A stretch of 64,000 nt of DNA. Source: Mucilaginibacter phyllosphaerae. Its GTDB lineage: Bacteria; Bacteroidota; Bacteroidia; Sphingobacteriales; Sphingobacteriaceae. This document shows, in pieces, positions 51,926 to 60,528 of the stretch. Below the pieces are notes generated by a model. That model was given only the letters and a program-made list of their open reading frames with translations, was not told where the DNA came from and searched no databases. The stretch covers positions 124,001 to 188,000 of the forward strand of contig NZ_SNQG01000007.1 in NCBI RefSeq assembly GCF_004378255.1. Direction: 5' to 3'. Numbering within the stretch: the stretch's first letter is position 1; every line of letters begins with the position of its first letter. Position numbers and translations under genes: made by a program.

Positions 51926-53311
51926 ATGGCGAAAATTTTAATAATTGATGACGAACGGTCTATCCGAAGCGCACTTCGTGAAATTTTGGAGTACGAGGAT
52001 TACGTTGTAGAAGATATAGATAATGGTGTAGACGGATTAGAACTTATTCGTAAAAATGATTACGACCTGGTACTGTGCGATATAAAGATGAACCGCATGG
52101 ATGGCATGGAAGTGCTTACCGAGGGTTTGTCCATCAAGCCCGATCTTCCTTTTATTATGATATCCGGCCACGGTACAGTTGAAACCGCTGTAGAGGCCAG
52201 CAAAAAAGGTGCGTTTGACTTTATCAGCAAACCGCCTGATATGAACCGCCTGCTGATAACCGTACGCAACGCCCTTGACAGGGGAAGCCTGGTTGTTGAA
52301 GCCAAGGTTTTAAAACGCAAAGTATCTAAAGTACGCCCTATACTTGGCGAATCTCAGGCTATATTACGCATCAAAGAAACCATTGACCGCGTTGGCCCTA
52401 CCGATGCCCGCGTATTGGTTACCGGCGCTAACGGTAGCGGTAAAGAACTGGTTGCACGCTGGCTGCACGAAAAATCAAACCGCTCTAACGGGCCTATTAT
52501 CGAGGTTAACTGCGCAGCGATACCTTCAGAATTGATTGAGAGCGAACTGTTCGGCCATGAAAAAGGTTCATTTACATCAGCCATTAAACAACGTATCGGT
52601 AAGTTTGAAAGTGCCAGCGGCGGTACCCTTTTCCTGGATGAAATTGGTGATATGAGCCAATCTGCACAGGCAAAAGTGCTGCGTGCCCTGCAGGAAAGCA
52701 AAATTACCCGGGTAGGCGGCGAAAAAGAGATAGATGTAGACGTGCGTGTTGTGGCGGCAACCAATAAGGACCTGTTAAAGGAAATAGAAGCCGGTAATTT
52801 CCGGATGGACTTATACCACCGCTTAAGCGTTATATTGATACACGTACCGCCGCTTACCGAACGCCGCGAAGACATTGCTTTGCTAACACAAAGCTTTTTA
52901 GAAGAAATTTGCAGCGAATATGGCATGCCGGTTAAAAAAGTATCTGATGCAGCACTTGAGGCACTTAAGGCATTACCCTGGACGGGTAACATCCGCGAAT
53001 TGCGCAACATGGTTGAACGTTTGATCATCCTGAGCGATAAAGTGATAACAGATAGTGATGTAAAGGCGTTTGCCAACCCATCTGCACCCGTTACCGCGGA
53101 TGCTGCCGCAACTGCTGCAACGGCACCGCAAACAGATTTTGATCAGTTTACCAACTTCCAGGAATATAAAGATTATGCCGAGCGGGAGTACATTAAGTTT
53201 AAGCTGGAAAAAAACAATTGGAACGTATCAAAAACTGCGGATGATATTGATATCCAGCGCAGTCACCTATACAGTAAGATAGAGAAGTTTGGTTTAAAAA
53301 GAGGCGAATAA
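51926..53311 (+). CDS. Second sigma-54-type response regulator (NtrC family)
   Basis: A 461-residue activator. The receiver domain has IIDDERSIR and phospho-acceptor Asp52 (LVLCDIKMNRMDG). The AAA+ domain: Walker A GANGSGKE, Walker B GGTLFLDEIGD, and the sigma-54 loop reads GSFTSA. A linker rich in Ala and Thr (about 395-410) precedes a Fis-type HTH (NVSKTADDIDIQRSHLYSKIEKF). No kinase gene is adjacent, so its partner is elsewhere; it is an orphan regulator of the kind conserved throughout Bacteroidota. A clean terminator follows. Confidence 0.9.
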   Translation: MAKILIIDDERSIRSALREILEYEDYVVEDIDNGVDGLELIRKNDYDLVLCDIKMNRMDGMEVLTEGLSIKPDLPFIMISGHGTVETAVEASKKGAFDFISKPPDMNRLLITVRNALDRGSLVVEAKVLKRKVSKVRPILGESQAILRIKETIDRVGPTDARVLVTGANGSGKELVARWLHEKSNRSNGPIIEVNCAAIPSELIESELFGHEKGSFTSAIKQRIGKFESASGGTLFLDEIGDMSQSAQAKVLRALQESKITRVGGEKEIDVDVRVVAATNKDLLKEIEAGNFRMDLYHRLSVILIHVPPLTERREDIALLTQSFLEEICSEYGMPVKKVSDAALEALKALPWTGNIRELRNMVERLIILSDKVITDSDVKAFANPSAPVTADAAATAATAPQTDFDQFTNFQEYKDYAEREYIKFKLEKNNWNVSKTADDIDIQRSHLYSKIEKFGLKRGE

Positions 53312-53322
53312 GAATTTACCCG

Positions 53323-53350
53323 GCCCATGTAACACTACATGGGCTTTATT
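53323..53350 (+). terminator. Rho-independent terminator of the orphan regulator
   Basis: GCCCATGTA (53323-53331) and TACATGGGC (53336-53344) form a perfect 9-pair stem with an ACAC loop, then TTTATT. Confidence 0.8.
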
Positions 53351-53379
53351 ATGACATACAATTACAGCCGTTAATTCGA

Positions 53380-54825
53380 ATGAGCAGCACAAACATCATC
53401 CATAATAAAGACATAGGTACCAAGCAAAAGGCGCTTGCCATAAACCTTGATCCTAAGATATATGGCTCATTTGCAGAGATAGGCGCAGGCCAGGATGTTG
53501 CGGCGAACTTTTTTAAAGCAGGCGCCGCCGCGGGTACTATAGCTAAAACCATGTCGGCCTATGATATGGTTTTTTCTGATGCTATTTATGGTGCGCAGCA
53601 GGTGCGTAGGTACGTAACCGAATCCAGGTTAATATCGATGCTTAACCACGAGTATAGCCTGGTGATAGAAAGACTTGCCGCACAGCGCGGAAACGACACA
53701 ACTTTTTTCGCCTTTTCGGGCACTTTTTCGGCCTTAAACTACCACAAAACCAACGAGGGACATGGCTGGATGGGCCTTCGGTTTCAGATGGAGCCGCACG
53801 GCGAATATCATGATGTAGTACTACACGTTAACCTGCTCGATAACGATAACAACCTGCAGCAGCAGGCCGTTGGCGTATTGGGGGTCAACCTGATTTTTGC
53901 CTGCTTTTACTACGCACAAAATCCTGCCATACTCTTACAATCATTAATGGATGACCTGACCAAAGACCGGATTCAGATAGACATGATCCGCTTTGAAGGG
54001 CCCGGCTTTAGCAAGGTTGATAACCGCCTGATGAGTTTGCACCTGGTTAAATATGGATTTTCTGACGCTGCAGTATTTGGGCCCGACGGTAAAAACCTGC
54101 AGGCATCAGAGGTATTGTATAAAAAGCATGTGGTAGTGGTGCGCGGCCGTTTCCGGCCGCTTATTAACGTGCACCTGGACATGCTAAATACCGGCGTAGA
54201 GAAATTTTTACAGGAACCGGATGTGAATAAAGAACGCGTAAGCGTGATAACGGAGCTTACGCTGCAGGCATTAAAAGAAAGAGATGCAGATGACAGTGCC
54301 GAGATAGACGAAAAAGATTTTTTAGACCGTGTAGACATTTTATGTTCATTAGGCCAAACGGTATTGATCTCAAATTTTCATCAGTACTATAAATTGGTGG
54401 CTTTTTTGTCAAAAATAACCAAGTTAAAGATGGGTGTGGTTTTAGGATACCCCAACCTGGAGTATATTTTTTCTGAAGAGCATTACAAAAACCTGCATGG
54501 CGGTATCTTAGAGTCGTTTGCTACCCTGTTTAGCCGCGAGGTTAAATTGTTTATTTACCCCACCCTGCGCAATGGCGAAATTTACGACAGTAAAAAGTTT
54601 TCGCTGCCGCCAAACCTGATAGACCTGTACGAATATCTGCTTGCCAATAATAAGATAGAAGATATTACCACTTACAACAAAAACAACCTGCAGGTAGAAA
54701 CAGACAAGGTATTGCAGCTTATAAAAAATAACGAGCCCGGCTGGGAAGAATATGTACCTGTTGAGGTTGCCGTTATGATAAAAGCCCGCAACCTGTTTGG
54801 TTATGCGGGGCAAAACAAATTGTGA
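53380..54825 (+). CDS. Conserved protein of unknown function, 481 residues
   Basis: I recognise the sequence style but not a function. It has no signal peptide or membrane helix and looks like a soluble multi-domain protein. The N-terminal segment is INLDPKIYGSFAEIGAGQDVAANFFKAGAAAGTIAKTMSAYDM, unusually rich in Gly and Ala; later come GYPNLEYIFSEEHYKNLHGGILESF and FIYPTLRNGEIYDSKKF. Database names for similar proteins (such as nucleotide adenylyltransferase) are not supported by any motif I can see. It converges with the DUF3095 gene 12 bases away. Confidence 0.7.
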   Translation: MSSTNIIHNKDIGTKQKALAINLDPKIYGSFAEIGAGQDVAANFFKAGAAAGTIAKTMSAYDMVFSDAIYGAQQVRRYVTESRLISMLNHEYSLVIERLAAQRGNDTTFFAFSGTFSALNYHKTNEGHGWMGLRFQMEPHGEYHDVVLHVNLLDNDNNLQQQAVGVLGVNLIFACFYYAQNPAILLQSLMDDLTKDRIQIDMIRFEGPGFSKVDNRLMSLHLVKYGFSDAAVFGPDGKNLQASEVLYKKHVVVVRGRFRPLINVHLDMLNTGVEKFLQEPDVNKERVSVITELTLQALKERDADDSAEIDEKDFLDRVDILCSLGQTVLISNFHQYYKLVAFLSKITKLKMGVVLGYPNLEYIFSEEHYKNLHGGILESFATLFSREVKLFIYPTLRNGEIYDSKKFSLPPNLIDLYEYLLANNKIEDITTYNKNNLQVETDKVLQLIKNNEPGWEEYVPVEVAVMIKARNLFGYAGQNKL

Positions 54826-54837
54826 TAAAGGGTTATC

Positions 54838-55986
54838 TTAAAACTTCTCTTTTAACATTTTAGCAGCCTGGGTATAGCCCCCTTCAGATCCATCTACAAA
54901 ATGGATGTGCCCGTCTTTCAGATCGCGTACATAGCACGACATGATGGAGGCCGTACTAATATGCAATCCGTATAATATAGCGCCCTCCTGCTCCAGTTCG
55001 TCAAGGGCTTGCTGCAGTGCCTTGCGCTGGTTGATAGTACCCGATATTACCGTATTTATTTTACCGTCTATCACCAGGGTATCGGCCATTTCTACCAGGC
55101 TTTTCAAATATCGCCTGCCACTTTGTGTCCTGAAATAGATAAAACCGTAAAGCGTAACCAACCACGTTTTTACAAGTTCGAACCATTTTATTTGCCCCAG
55201 CCTGAATCGCATTTCTTCACCAATACTGCTGAACGTAGTTTTTAGCTTCAGTTGTTTGATAGATATAGGCTGCCTTTTACGAGGCGAACCATATAGCTCA
55301 TCTATTTTATTCATCACTTTGCTAAATGATGCAGATTGTTTTATACCGTCTTTTGCTACTACCAGCAAGGTAACTACTTCTTCCTTATTTTCGGGCGGGT
55401 CTATCCTGTCCCACCGGCATTGCATCCCGCTCAGGTTAAGTTCATCATCCGGTATAGGGTGGTCTGATAATAGCGCATCATCGCCTTTAATCAGTTTCTC
55501 GGCATAGTTTAGTCCGTTACCCAATAAAACGGGTATGTTAAAAGAGCGCGAGCTGCAAAATTTAGCAATATGCAAATGGTATTCCTTAGCGTAGATCTCG
55601 GCAACCGAAACCTTGCCGGTGCGCAATTCCAGGTTAAAGTTGTTTAAGGTATTTACCCGGTATAAGGCAAGTGCCTGCATCACTTTATCAATAATATTAG
55701 GCGGCACTATAAAGGTAGCGCCGTCTCCACCAAAAAAGAAGGGTATAGTAATATGGTAATCAAAAGCAATATTAAGTACGGTTACTATACTACCGGTAGC
55801 TACCAGGTTTACCTTTTCGTGCTGGCCGCCAAGTACAGCATTGGTTGATCCTTTAATATCCGTAATGATCACATGCCAGTCGGCAGGGATCTCATGAAAA
55901 AGTTTTTGGTTGAGCAACAGGTTGCCCAAATTGGTTTTATTTGCAGGCAGCGCATCGTAAAAATGGTTGTTAGCAGCAGTTATCAT
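54838..55986 (-). CDS. DUF3095 protein with class III nucleotidyl cyclase-like core
   Basis: A 382-residue soluble protein of the DUF3095 family. The N-terminal third carries VIITDIKGSTNAV (Asp43) and FFFGGDGATFIVP (Asp88). These match the two metal-binding Asp motifs of class III adenylate cyclases (DIxGST and GDG), and the 45-residue gap is close to the 44 usual there. The rest (about 130-382) is not like known cyclase domains: HIAKFCSSRSFNIPVLLGNGLNYAEKL, then CYVRDLKDGHIHFVDGSEGGYTQAAKML at the end. Whether it makes a cyclic nucleotide is untested here. It converges with the 481-residue protein gene. Confidence 0.75.
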   Translation of the reverse strand: MITAANNHFYDALPANKTNLGNLLLNQKLFHEIPADWHVIITDIKGSTNAVLGGQHEKVNLVATGSIVTVLNIAFDYHITIPFFFGGDGATFIVPPNIIDKVMQALALYRVNTLNNFNLELRTGKVSVAEIYAKEYHLHIAKFCSSRSFNIPVLLGNGLNYAEKLIKGDDALLSDHPIPDDELNLSGMQCRWDRIDPPENKEEVVTLLVVAKDGIKQSASFSKVMNKIDELYGSPRKRQPISIKQLKLKTTFSSIGEEMRFRLGQIKWFELVKTWLVTLYGFIYFRTQSGRRYLKSLVEMADTLVIDGKINTVISGTINQRKALQQALDELEQEGAILYGLHISTASIMSCYVRDLKDGHIHFVDGSEGGYTQAAKMLKEKF

Positions 55987-56129
55987 TAAATAAACATACG
56001 TAAAAAAAGCCCGGGGGTTTTACTGTATTTATTAAAGCAGTATGCAGGCAGTTTATACGTTAGTGCTAAATAACTGATTATATTTGGTGACAGCAGCAGC
56101 AGGCTAATAATTTAAAACTAAATTTATTG

Positions 56130-57407
56130 ATGTTTTTAACGCCAAGTAAAGTTAAGGGAAGCAGCTTACAGGTAAATATTTATGCCGCAATCACCGTGTT
56201 TTTGGCTTACACCATGATCTTTGGCTTTCGTAAATCATTTACGGTGGCCACATTTGATGGCATCACCGTAGCCGGTTATAGTTATAAAACCTTGCTGGTA
56301 ATAAGCCAGGTATTGGGCTATATGCTGGCCAAGTTTTATGGCATAAAATACATTGCCGAACTTAAGCGCACCGGCCGCGCATCAGTTATTATTTTGCTAA
56401 CGGGCATAGCATGGTTTAGCTGGCTGGGCTTTGCACTGGTACCTGTCCCCTACAATATCGTGTTCTTATTTATCAATGGTTTCCCGCTGGGGATGCTTTG
56501 GGGTGTAGTATTTTCATATATTGAAGGCAGGCGCGGAACAGATTTTATTGGGGCAACACTGGCCGTAAGCTTTATTTTCGCTTCGGGTTTTGTGCGTACG
56601 GCAGGTGGCTGGCTCATGCTTAAGTTTGGTGTTACCGAATTTTGGGTGCCATTTTTTACCGGTCTGCTCTTTGCCGCCCCGCTCCTGCTGTTTCTTTATT
56701 TGATGGAAAAGATCCCGCCGCCGGATGCGGAGGATATTGCCGACCGCACAGCGCGTGTACCCATGAGCAAAATACAGCGCCGTGCTTTTGTGCGGGCGTT
56801 CCTTCCGGGTATTGCAGCATGCATCCTCATTTATACCTTCGCCACCATATTCAGGGATATCCGTGATAACTTTGGCGCCGAGATGTGGAAGGAAATGGGG
56901 TTTATCAACCAGCCTGCAATATTCTCTAAAACCGAAACACCTATCACTTTAATCATCCTGGTGCTTATTGGCAGTATGGTCATGATCCGTAACAGCTATA
57001 AAGCGCTGCTTACTGCCCATATTTTTATTGGTATTGGATTTTTATTTGCCGGCTTATCTACGCTGCTGTTTATACAAGGCAGCTTATCTGCCATTTGGTG
57101 GATGACCATTGTAGGGCTTGGCCTTTATATGGTTTATATACCGTTTAATGCCGTGTTTTTTGAGCGGCTGATAGCTACTTTTAAATATGCCGGTAACGTT
57201 GGTTTTCTGATCTATCTGGCTGATTCTTTTGGGTACATAGGCAGTGTGGGAGTATTGCTTTCTAAAGAAGTTTTTAAGGTAAAACTTAACTGGGTTGCAT
57301 TTTTTTCTGATAGTGTAATGGTGCTATCAGTTGTAGGGTTGCTGCTCACTGTTTTTTCGGCATGGTATTTCAAATGGAAGTACAAGCAACACCAATCTGT
57401 GCTTTAA
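56130..57407 (+). CDS. DUF5690 (MFS-like) membrane protein
   Basis: A 425-residue inner-membrane carrier from the ATG at 56130; a TTG just before is less likely. About twelve helices are visible, from IYAAITVFLAYTMIFGFRKSF to VVGLLLTVFSAWYFKW. The conserved features of DUF5690 are FRKSFTVATF, INGFPLGMLWGVVFSYIEGRRGTDFIGA and IRDNFGAEMWKE. The family is related to the major facilitator superfamily; its cargo is unknown. The gene stands alone. Confidence 0.85.
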   Translation: MFLTPSKVKGSSLQVNIYAAITVFLAYTMIFGFRKSFTVATFDGITVAGYSYKTLLVISQVLGYMLAKFYGIKYIAELKRTGRASVIILLTGIAWFSWLGFALVPVPYNIVFLFINGFPLGMLWGVVFSYIEGRRGTDFIGATLAVSFIFASGFVRTAGGWLMLKFGVTEFWVPFFTGLLFAAPLLLFLYLMEKIPPPDAEDIADRTARVPMSKIQRRAFVRAFLPGIAACILIYTFATIFRDIRDNFGAEMWKEMGFINQPAIFSKTETPITLIILVLIGSMVMIRNSYKALLTAHIFIGIGFLFAGLSTLLFIQGSLSAIWWMTIVGLGLYMVYIPFNAVFFERLIATFKYAGNVGFLIYLADSFGYIGSVGVLLSKEVFKVKLNWVAFFSDSVMVLSVVGLLLTVFSAWYFKWKYKQHQSVL

Positions 57408-57501
57408 TCATTAAAAGGTAATAAATACATTTAAATTCAAACACTTACGCAGGTTTTATAGTTAAACTTTATTTACAAAGCACGAAACTTATCTTATTTA
57501 A

Positions 57502-58821
57502 ATGCAGCAAAATTTTACTTACATCAGGATACCCGTATTAAAGCTTTTACCTTTGCTGTTTTGCTTTGCATTTTGCAACAGCAGCTACGGCCAGAGTACC
57601 GTTGGATCAGCAAATTTGAAAAAAGATACGGTCATCACTCCTAAAAAAGAAGATCTTAGTAAACAGTATGATATAGGTGACCTTATTAAAGACATCTTCC
57701 ACCCAAAAAAGAAACCAGATTCGGTTATTAAAAGGCCATCGGGCATCACCATTATACCTAATATTGCCTCTAACCCAAGTATTGGTTCGCAAATTGGCAT
57801 CAAGGCGGTTGCGGGCCGCGTTTTAGGCTCAGATCCAAATACATTCCTATCGGTTGCAGCCACGTCGGCATCTATCACCACGAAGGGTATCATCTATTTT
57901 TATCTTAACCACAACGTGTACACCCCAGGCAATAAGTGGAATTTTCAGGGTAACCTGGTGGCAGCCAAAACGGTTACGCCCGATTTTGGTTTGGGCATAG
58001 GTAATGGCGCCACAAACAGCCCCGAGAACGCTATTTTAACCAACCCCGAGCGAAAAGGCCGCGCCCTGCACTCCTTGTTTTTCAACTTTAGAGAAAAAGC
58101 ATATAAAGAAGTGAGTAAAGGGCTATTTGTTGGTGCAGGTGTATCTTTTGATATCAGAAGAAACATTGAGGACAGGAATTCTACCAGCGACCTAACCCCG
58201 TATAACATTTACAGCGACCGTTATGGGTTTGACCGGAAGGGCTATTCGGCGAACGGGTTACTTTTTAATGTACAATATACCACACGCGATAACCAGAACC
58301 GCGCTTACAAAGGCATTTATATTGATGCGGGATTCAGGGCTAACCAAACCTGGATGGGCAGTTCTAAAAACGCATTGCAGTTTACTGCCGATTTTAGGAA
58401 ATACTTTAGCTTATCAGAAAGCCACCCGGAGCATGTTATTGCATTCTGGAACTGGGGTGCATATCAGATAAGCGGTGCCATACCTTATCTTGAATTACCG
58501 GGTACCGCCAGGGACGGTGCATTCCGCAGCGGCCGCGGTTATACTACCGGCTACTTTAAGGGTACCCAATACGATTACTCGGAAGTAGAATATCGTTTCC
58601 CGATCTTAAAAAATAAGTTTATAAGCGGCGTTACCTTTTTTAATCTGCAAACTGCTAACGACGAAGTGGGCACCAAATTGTTCGAAAAATGGCAGCCGGG
58701 TTATGGCGGTGGCCTGCGGGTGTTATTTAATAAGGCAACGCGCACCAACCTATGCCTGGACTATGCCTGGGGCAAATATGGCGCACGAGGCTTCTTTTTG
58801 GGATTGAACGAAGCGTTTTAA
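57502..58821 (+). CDS. BamA/TamA-like outer-membrane surface antigen protein
   Basis: A 439-residue exported protein (signal ending SSYGQ). A polar linker with charged Lys and Asp (about 35-80) leads to a C-terminal 16-strand-type barrel of the bacterial surface antigen group: TIIPNIASNPSIGSQIGIKAV, later YTTRDNQNRAYKGIYIDAGF (the TRDN turn), and the end LCLDYAWGKYGARGFFLGLNEAF with a terminal Phe. It lacks the POTRA repeats of true BamA, so it is a short relative. The EcsC-like gene follows 14 bases later and may share its transcript. Confidence 0.8.
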   Translation: MQQNFTYIRIPVLKLLPLLFCFAFCNSSYGQSTVGSANLKKDTVITPKKEDLSKQYDIGDLIKDIFHPKKKPDSVIKRPSGITIIPNIASNPSIGSQIGIKAVAGRVLGSDPNTFLSVAATSASITTKGIIYFYLNHNVYTPGNKWNFQGNLVAAKTVTPDFGLGIGNGATNSPENAILTNPERKGRALHSLFFNFREKAYKEVSKGLFVGAGVSFDIRRNIEDRNSTSDLTPYNIYSDRYGFDRKGYSANGLLFNVQYTTRDNQNRAYKGIYIDAGFRANQTWMGSSKNALQFTADFRKYFSLSESHPEHVIAFWNWGAYQISGAIPYLELPGTARDGAFRSGRGYTTGYFKGTQYDYSEVEYRFPILKNKFISGVTFFNLQTANDEVGTKLFEKWQPGYGGGLRVLFNKATRTNLCLDYAWGKYGARGFFLGLNEAF

Positions 58822-58835
58822 AGGCTAAACAACTG

Positions 58836-59591
58836 ATGATAGCGTACGAAGAACAAGCTTTAAACGAATTGCAGGCCTGGAAGCAAAAAATGCAGCAAGG
58901 CCCCTCGCTGTCAAACCGGATTGCAAAATCTTTGCAGAACAAGATCAATGGCTGGATCCCCGAAAAAGTTCATCAGGTGATAACCGTTACTATCGAAAAG
59001 ATGGTTAAGGCCACCCTATTTGGTATTAAATATACTACAAGCGTTACCTTGCCACCAGATGCTTCCCTTTTGTTAAGAGAGAGCCACGTTAAAAAGCAAA
59101 TAACACTATATCAAAAAACAGCAGCAGTAGAAGGTGCCATTACCGGAGCCGGGGGTATTTTAATGGGCTTTGCAGATTTCCCGGTGCTTATCGGTATAAA
59201 AATGAAGCTACTTTTTAATATTGCCTCTCTGTACGGCTATGATGTTAAAAATTATAAAGAGCGGCTTTATCTGCTGTATATATTTCAGCTTGCTTATTCC
59301 AGCCAGCAAAGGCGAAACGAGATTTACCTGCTTTTACAGGATTGGGATACTTACAGCAGCAAGTTGCCCGATCATGCAGAAAACTTTGACTGGCGGATCT
59401 TTCAGCAGGAATACCGAGACTACATCGACCTGGCTAAAATGGCCCAGTTATTACCCGTTATAGGTGCACCGGTTGGCGCCATTGCCAACTACAAGTTGAT
59501 TGCCCAACTGGGCGATACCGCCATAAATTGTTTTAGGATGCGTATCATGAAACTAAACTATCTGTCGCCGGCGTTTAAGTTATTGCAATAG
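58836..59591 (+). CDS. EcsC family protein
   Basis: A 251-residue protein from the ATG at 58836; the frame opens earlier (58752), inside the preceding gene, which is unlikely. The EcsC core is visible as TIEKMVKATLFGIKYTTSV, then a hydrophobic Gly-rich stretch AVEGAITGAGGILMGFADFPVLIGIKMKLLFNIASLYGYDV and LYLLYIFQLAYSSQQRRNEIYLLLQDW. Family function is not known; EcsC sits with an exporter in Bacillus. The 14-base spacing to the barrel gene suggests co-transcription. Confidence 0.78.
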   Translation: MIAYEEQALNELQAWKQKMQQGPSLSNRIAKSLQNKINGWIPEKVHQVITVTIEKMVKATLFGIKYTTSVTLPPDASLLLRESHVKKQITLYQKTAAVEGAITGAGGILMGFADFPVLIGIKMKLLFNIASLYGYDVKNYKERLYLLYIFQLAYSSQQRRNEIYLLLQDWDTYSSKLPDHAENFDWRIFQQEYRDYIDLAKMAQLLPVIGAPVGAIANYKLIAQLGDTAINCFRMRIMKLNYLSPAFKLLQ

Positions 59592-59602
59592 CATACAGGC
59601 TG

Positions 59603-59634
59603 TTTGTAAGATACCGGCATTTTATTTAAATTTG
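59603..59634 (+). promoter_or_regulatory. Bacteroidota-type promoter of the nucleotidyltransferase cassette
   Basis: TTTG (59603-59606), 20 bases, then TAAATTTG (59627-59634), an exact match to TTTG-N20-TAnnTTTG. The ATG of the small first gene is 12 bases past the box. This is the best promoter match I found in the window. Confidence 0.7.
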
Positions 59635-59645
59635 ATGGTAGCGCT

Positions 59646-59810
59646 ATGGATAAAAAGGATACAAACGTTGATGACGCCTTAATTGAACACCTTAAAGAAG
59701 GTTTAAAACGAACTTATAAAGAGCGCTTTGAGATGTGCACCCGATTATATAAAATACAGCAAACCATGAAAAAGGCTGTAATAACTCACAAACCATTTAT
59801 CAGTAAATAA
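59646..59810 (+). CDS. 54-residue partner protein of nucleotidyltransferase
   Basis: A short basic protein too small for ordinary gene calls: it starts MDKKDTNVDDALIEHL and continues KEGLKRTYKERFEMCTRLYK, ending ITHKPFISK. It is all helical, with charged and hydrophobic residues alternating. The stop at 59810 is 3 bases before the GTG start of the nucleotidyltransferase gene, so the two are tightly coupled. Small helical proteins of this sort, with a RFEM-type segment and a THK tail, go before such nucleotidyltransferases in Bacteroidota. By analogy with toxin-antitoxin pairs one of the two may restrain the other. Confidence 0.7.
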   Translation: MDKKDTNVDDALIEHLKEGLKRTYKERFEMCTRLYKIQQTMKKAVITHKPFISK

Positions 59811-59813
59811 CCG

Positions 59814-60293
59814 GTGGATATCTTTGATGAAGACATTCTGAGTTTCTGGACAGCTCTTCAGAAAAATAATGTTCAATATATTATTATTGGTGGTTATGCC
59901 ATTAATTTTCATGGATTTCAACGCTTTACAGGCGACATGGATGTTTGGTTAAAAGATACGCTGGAAAACAGAGTGAACCTGCGTAAAGCTTTCATAAGTT
60001 GTGATATGGGTGATTACCCCATGCTGGAATACATGCAATTTATTGCAGGGTGGACAGAATTTCGATTAAAGAATGGCATGAGCCTGGATTTAATGGTTGA
60101 TATGAAAGGCCTTGAAGGTTACACATTTGATGAGTGTTTAAAAATGGCGTCTGTTGCGGATATTGAAGGTGTGAGTGTGCCGTTTTTGCATATTAATCAA
60201 CTTATTCAAAATAAAAAAATCATCAATCGTCCCAAAGATCAAATTGATATCAATGCTTTAGAAGAGATCAAAAAATTAAGAGAAAATAGCTAA
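59814..60293 (+). CDS. Nucleotidyltransferase (MNT/AbiEii-like)
   Basis: A 159-residue minimal nucleotidyltransferase. It starts at a GTG that follows the small gene by 3 bases. The polymerase-beta-type motif is plain: IIIGGYAINFHGF (GG), then RFTGDMDVWL, with the two metal Asp residues in GDMDVW, and LDLMVD, which brings a third Asp. The C terminus ends with helices and a PKDQIDINALEEIKKL tail. Such enzymes are found as toxins or antitoxins (AbiEii, MenT, MNT of HEPN pairs) and as tailoring factors. The GTG start and the spacing point to translational coupling with the 54-residue gene. Confidence 0.78.
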   Translation: MDIFDEDILSFWTALQKNNVQYIIIGGYAINFHGFQRFTGDMDVWLKDTLENRVNLRKAFISCDMGDYPMLEYMQFIAGWTEFRLKNGMSLDLMVDMKGLEGYTFDECLKMASVADIEGVSVPFLHINQLIQNKKIINRPKDQIDINALEEIKKLRENS

Positions 60294-60316
60294 CCCTCCT
60301 TTTCCTCGTCCTTATT

Positions 60317-60346
60317 ACTTACATTTGGGCCGATGTAAGTTCTTTA
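60317..60346 (+). terminator. Hairpin after the nucleotidyltransferase gene
   Basis: ACTTACAT (60317-60324) and ATGTAAGT (60333-60340) form a perfect 8-pair stem with an 8-base loop, followed by TCTTTACTTT. This is a weak but plausible terminator, with no long T run. Confidence 0.45.
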
Positions 60347-60364
60347 CTTTCCTTCATCAACCGG

Positions 60365-60528
60365 TATAGGTTTTACTTAATTGTAGATTAATAGGGAATA
60401 GTGTGTAAATCACTAACTGTCGCGCAACTGTAAGTAACACAAAAGGTTTTTGCCAATGTATATGCCCACTGACTGTCTTAAAACGGTTGGGAAGGGCGGC
60501 AAAAATGTTACAAGTCAGGAGACCTGCC
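60365..60528 (+). promoter_or_regulatory. Cobalamin riboswitch upstream of metE
   Basis: The conserved parts of the aptamer stand in order: AGGGAATAGTGTG, GTAAATCACTAAC, CGCGCAACTGTAAG, TGCCCACTGACTG, GGGAAGGGCGGC and finally the B12 box AAGTCAGGAGACCTGCC (60512-60528). The gene it precedes is metE, the cobalamin-free methionine synthase, which bacteria commonly switch off when B12 is present. The 5' boundary is approximate. This fills most of the 426-base gap between the nucleotidyltransferase gene and metE; the last 160 bases before metE hold the hairpin given next and otherwise nothing I can name. Confidence 0.93.
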
